Shown: one piece after another, positions 61,671 to 64,000 of the stretch
Layout of the letters: every line of letters begins with the position of its first letter
How positions within the stretch are numbered: the first letter of the stretch is position 1
Position numbers and translations under genes: made by a program
Source of the DNA: Winogradskyella marina
Lineage (GTDB): Bacteria; Bacteroidota; Bacteroidia; Flavobacteriales; Flavobacteriaceae
Length of the DNA: 64,000 nucleotides
Reading direction: 5' to 3'
NCBI RefSeq assembly: GCF_015645385.1
Contig: NZ_JADOET010000003.1
Span: 62,001-126,000, forward strand
The notes under the pieces: model-generated
Seen by the model: the letters and a program-made list of their open reading frames with translations, nothing else
Database searches by the model: none
Told to the model about the DNA's origin: nothing

Positions 61671-61709
61671 AAGAAATTAGAGATGAGATGTTAGAAATTA
61701 GAGCTGAAG
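61671..61709. repeat. left heptad arm of element 2
   Basis: Degenerate 7-nt tandem array with units of the NNNTTAG type, ending directly at the S23 start codon. Confidence 0.6.
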
Positions 61710-61710
61710 C

Positions 61711-62070
61711 ATGAGTATTAGAAAGCGACATAATCATCGAAATTTAAAAATTTGGCAATTAGGCACAGAGATTATGAAAGATGTTTATGATTTAACTTCA
61801 ACATTTCCGCAAAAAGAAGATTTTAGGCTAACTTCTCAATTAACGGGATGTGCAGTATCAATGCCCTCTAATATCGCTGAAGGTTCTGCACGAACCGATA
61901 AAGCTTTTAGCACTTTTTTGGATTATTCATTAGGCTCTTCATTTGAGCTAGGAACACAATTAATAGCGGCTTTACATGCTAAATATATTACTGAAATACA
62001 ATTCGAACAATTAAACAATAAAAACAACGAATTTCAAAGAATGACAATTGGGTTTATGGGAAAACTATAG
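61711..62070 (+). CDS. four-helix-bundle protein, S23/IVS (TIGR02436) family, copy 2
   Basis: 119 residues with the full family signature: HRNLKIWQLGTEIMKDVYDLTSTFPQKEDFRLTSQLTGCAVSMPSNIAEGSAR, then FLDYSLGSSFELGTQL. Compared with copy 1 only the signature positions are shared, roughly a third of residues, so this is not a recent tandem duplication. It starts with a basic run (RKRHNHR) absent from copy 1 and fills the junction between the thiolase and acyl-CoA dehydrogenase genes. Confidence 0.95.
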   Translation: MSIRKRHNHRNLKIWQLGTEIMKDVYDLTSTFPQKEDFRLTSQLTGCAVSMPSNIAEGSARTDKAFSTFLDYSLGSSFELGTQLIAALHAKYITEIQFEQLNNKNNEFQRMTIGFMGKL

Positions 62071-62106
62071 CTGTCTAACCTCTTAATTCTAATCTCTCAT
62101 TTCTTA
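62071..62106. repeat. right heptad arm of element 2
   Basis: Starts immediately after the S23 stop codon and is the inverted counterpart of 61671-61709. Confidence 0.6.
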
Positions 62107-62139
62107 GATAAATTTGAAAAGACTAAAACTAATAAAATT

Positions 62140-63951
62140 ATGGCTGAAACACAAAACAAAGACATCCTTCGAGGCGGTCAATTCCTAGTGAAGGAAACCA
62201 ACTGCGAAGACGTCTTCACTCCTGAGGATTTTAGTGAAGAACAAAACATGATGAAGGAATCCGTAATGGAATTCAACGAACGTGAAATCATAGCACACAA
62301 ACCAAGATTTGAAGCTAAAGATTACGCACTCACTGAAGAAGTAATGCGTAAAGCTGGAGACATGGGCTTTTTAGGTGTTGCCGTTCCTGAAGCTTATGAA
62401 GGGCTTGGAATGGGATTTGTATCTACGGTGTTAACTTGTGATTACATCTCGAGCGGAACGGGTTCTTTTAGTACGGCTTTTGGTGCACATACAGGAATTG
62501 GTACCATGCCAATTACCTTATACGGAACCGAAGAACAGAAGCAAAAATATGTTCCTAAATTGGCTACAGGCGAATGGTTTGGTGCGTATTGTTTAACGGA
62601 ACCTGGAGCTGGATCTGATGCCAATTCAGGTAAAACTACGGCAGAACTTTCTGCTGATGGTAAATCGTATAAAATAAACGGTCAAAAAATGTGGATCTCT
62701 AACGCAGGTTTCTGTCGTTTAATGATTGTTTTTGCACGTATTGAAGATGATAAAAATATAACAGGTTTTATCGTTGAATATGATATGGACAGTCCAAACG
62801 GAATTACTTTAGGTGAAGAGGAACACAAATTAGGAATTAGAGCAAGTTCTACACGTCAGGTATTTTTTAATGATACGGTTGTGCCTGTAGAAAACATGTT
62901 AGCAGGTCGTGGTGAAGGTTTTAAAATCGCGATGAATGCACTTAATGTTGGTCGTATAAAATTAGCGGCTGCTTGTTTAGATTCTCAAAGACGAATTCTA
63001 ACGACTGCTGTGCAGTATGCAAATGAGCGTAAACAATTTAAAACACCAATTGCAGACTTTGGTGCTATTAAAACCAAATTAGCTGAAATGGCTGCAAGTG
63101 CGTATGCTGGTGAATCTGCTACGTATAGAGCAGCTAAAAACATTGAAGACAGAATCGCGTTACGTGAAGCTGCCGGAAACTCTCATCAAGAAGCAGAATT
63201 AAAAGGAGTTGAAGAATACGCTATTGAATGTTCAATCTTAAAAGTTGCAGTTTCTGAAGATGTACAAAACAGTGCCGATGAAGGCATTCAAATCTTTGGT
63301 GGTATGGGATTCTCTGAAGAAACACCTATGGAAGCGGCTTGGAGAGATGCGAGAATTGCTCGAATTTACGAAGGAACTAATGAAATCAACAGAATGTTAT
63401 GTGTTGGAATGTTAGTTAAAAAGGCCATGAAAGGTCATGTGGATTTATTAGGTCCTGCGCAAAAAGTTCAGGAAGAATTAATGGGTATTCCTTCTTTTGA
63501 AACACCAGATTATTCTGAATTATTTTCAGAAGAAAAGGAAATGATTGCAAAACTTAAGAAAACATTCTTAATGGTTGCTGGTGGTGCTGTTCAAAAATTT
63601 GGACAAGATTTAGAAGAACACCAACAACTACTTATTGCTGCTGCAGATATCTTAATTGAAATCTATATGGCAGAATCAGCCATTTTAAGAACTGAGAAAA
63701 ATGTGAAACGCACGAGCGAAAAAGAGCAATCTGCTCAGATCGCTATGGCGAAATTATATTTATATCACGCTGTAGATATCGTTGAAGAAAAAGGAAAAGA
63801 AAGTATTATTTCTTTTGCCGAAGGCGATGAACAACGTATGATGTTAATGGGATTGAAACGTTTTACGAAATATCAAAACTATCCAGATATCGTAGATTTA
63901 CGTATTGAAGTAGCGGAAAAAGTAAAAGCAGAGAATAAATACTGTTTCTAA
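62140..63951 (+). CDS. acyl-CoA dehydrogenase (long form)
   Basis: 603 residues; FAD enzyme introducing the first double bond in beta-oxidation. Motifs: YCLTEPGAGSDANS and WISNAGF (FAD/substrate region), GRGEGFKIAMNALNVGR, and ARIYEGTNEINRML with the catalytic-position glutamate. A C-terminal extension of about 170 residues beyond the standard 380-residue core is present, as in very-long-chain-type enzymes. The N-terminal 30 residues (GGQFLVKETNCEDVFTPEDFSEEQ) are typical of the Bacteroidetes clade. It is the last gene of the operon in the window, and the remaining 49 bases show nothing assignable. Confidence 0.95.
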   Translation: MAETQNKDILRGGQFLVKETNCEDVFTPEDFSEEQNMMKESVMEFNEREIIAHKPRFEAKDYALTEEVMRKAGDMGFLGVAVPEAYEGLGMGFVSTVLTCDYISSGTGSFSTAFGAHTGIGTMPITLYGTEEQKQKYVPKLATGEWFGAYCLTEPGAGSDANSGKTTAELSADGKSYKINGQKMWISNAGFCRLMIVFARIEDDKNITGFIVEYDMDSPNGITLGEEEHKLGIRASSTRQVFFNDTVVPVENMLAGRGEGFKIAMNALNVGRIKLAAACLDSQRRILTTAVQYANERKQFKTPIADFGAIKTKLAEMAASAYAGESATYRAAKNIEDRIALREAAGNSHQEAELKGVEEYAIECSILKVAVSEDVQNSADEGIQIFGGMGFSEETPMEAAWRDARIARIYEGTNEINRMLCVGMLVKKAMKGHVDLLGPAQKVQEELMGIPSFETPDYSELFSEEKEMIAKLKKTFLMVAGGAVQKFGQDLEEHQQLLIAAADILIEIYMAESAILRTEKNVKRTSEKEQSAQIAMAKLYLYHAVDIVEEKGKESIISFAEGDEQRMMLMGLKRFTKYQNYPDIVDLRIEVAEKVKAENKYCF

Positions 63952-64000
63952 AATTTAGTTAAGTTGAATGGTAAAAGCCAATTCTTCCCCTTTCATGATT

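Larger units (their letters stand above)
61671..62106 (+). mobile_element. putative IVS-like element 2: S23 gene enclosed by inverted heptad arrays
   Basis: Left arm 61671-61709 and right arm 62071-62106 are imperfect inverted copies: AAGAAATTAGAGATGAGA against AAGAAATGAGAGATTAGA when the right arm is reversed. Both are built of degenerate heptamers with a TTAG core (AAATTAG, AGATGAG, ATGTTAG, AAATTAG). The element begins 2 bp after the thiolase stop and ends 33 bp before the acyl-CoA dehydrogenase start. Confidence 0.6.

Noticed and set aside
1..64000. Genomic island, prophage, CRISPR array or antiphage defence cluster
   Set aside because: No integrase, transposase, phage structural gene, Cas gene or regular spacer-repeat array is present; gene content is core flavobacterial metabolism and envelope functions.
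1..64000. tRNA or rRNA genes
   Set aside because: Intergenic gaps are short and AT-rich; no cloverleaf-like or rRNA-like stretch was found by eye.

Overview
This window is an AT-rich chromosomal segment of a marine-type member of the Flavobacteriaceae (Bacteroidetes). The evidence for that placement is as follows. Three predicted proteins end in a type IX secretion (T9SS) C-terminal sorting domain. DUF4252 and DUF4199 families are present, as are ECF sigma loci paired with single-pass membrane partners. Upstream regions repeatedly carry a TAnnTTTG box, the -7 element of Bacteroidetes promoters, and clear Shine-Dalgarno sequences are rare. CarB is short and the ribosomal protein L31 is of type B. 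I see no prophage, plasmid, insertion sequence with a transposase, CRISPR array, rRNA or tRNA. Most of the window is core metabolism, and the unusual signals are small intergenic elements and operators.

Layout. 1-5 kb: a small membrane protein, an RluA-type pseudouridine synthase with a problematic start, a glycosyltransferase, a HEAT-like protein and purB. 5-7.2 kb (minus): an ECF sigma factor, a membrane partner and two DUF4252 proteins. 7.3-12.2 kb: an S41 protease lipoprotein and a three-gene siderophore/haem/cobalamin-type ABC importer with a different short repeat in each gene junction. 12.3-16.2 kb: rmuC, then a SatD-DUF3307-thioesterase operon preceded by palindromes spaced exactly 28 bp apart, then a tiny T9SS protein. 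16.2-25.8 kb: carB, rpmH, a TPR protein, cardiolipin synthase, a lytic transglycosylase, an alpha/beta hydrolase, a GNAT protein, a lipoprotein and mtaB. 25.8-34.4 kb: an oligopeptide-type binding protein, a GlmU-like protein, rpmE (type B), DUF4199, a GT2 glycosyltransferase, a phosphohexomutase and an MsbA-like exporter. 34.7-36.4 kb: a second ECF sigma locus with an anti-sigma-like protein and a periplasmic sensor. 36.4-44.5 kb: a beta-propeller lipoprotein, an RsmB-like methyltransferase, a secreted endonuclease I and purL. 44.6-54.7 kb: a TPR histidine kinase, a NarL-type regulator, an AraC-type regulator and a 2134-residue T9SS surface protein. 55-64 kb: fatty-acid activation and beta-oxidation (acyl-CoA ligase, MarR regulator, hydroxyacyl-CoA dehydrogenase/enoyl-CoA hydratase fusion, thiolase, acyl-CoA dehydrogenase).

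The strongest candidate for something undescribed is in the beta-oxidation operon. Two different four-helix-bundle (S23/23S-rRNA-intervening-sequence type) genes each sit in a junction between enzyme genes. Each is enclosed by inverted repeats built from degenerate 7-nt tandem units. This is the architecture of rRNA intervening sequences, but placed in an mRNA operon. Gene-less arrays with a similar 7-nt period occur at two other places in the window. The second strongest is a matched pair of identical 18-bp sites, each an inverted repeat of the 7-2-7 type used by NarL-family regulators. One lies before the AraC-type gene and one before the giant surface protein, immediately downstream of a NarL-type two-component pair. 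Other points are a REP-like repeat translated in frame inside purL, a perfect 20-bp palindrome before marR, and the SatD operator array.
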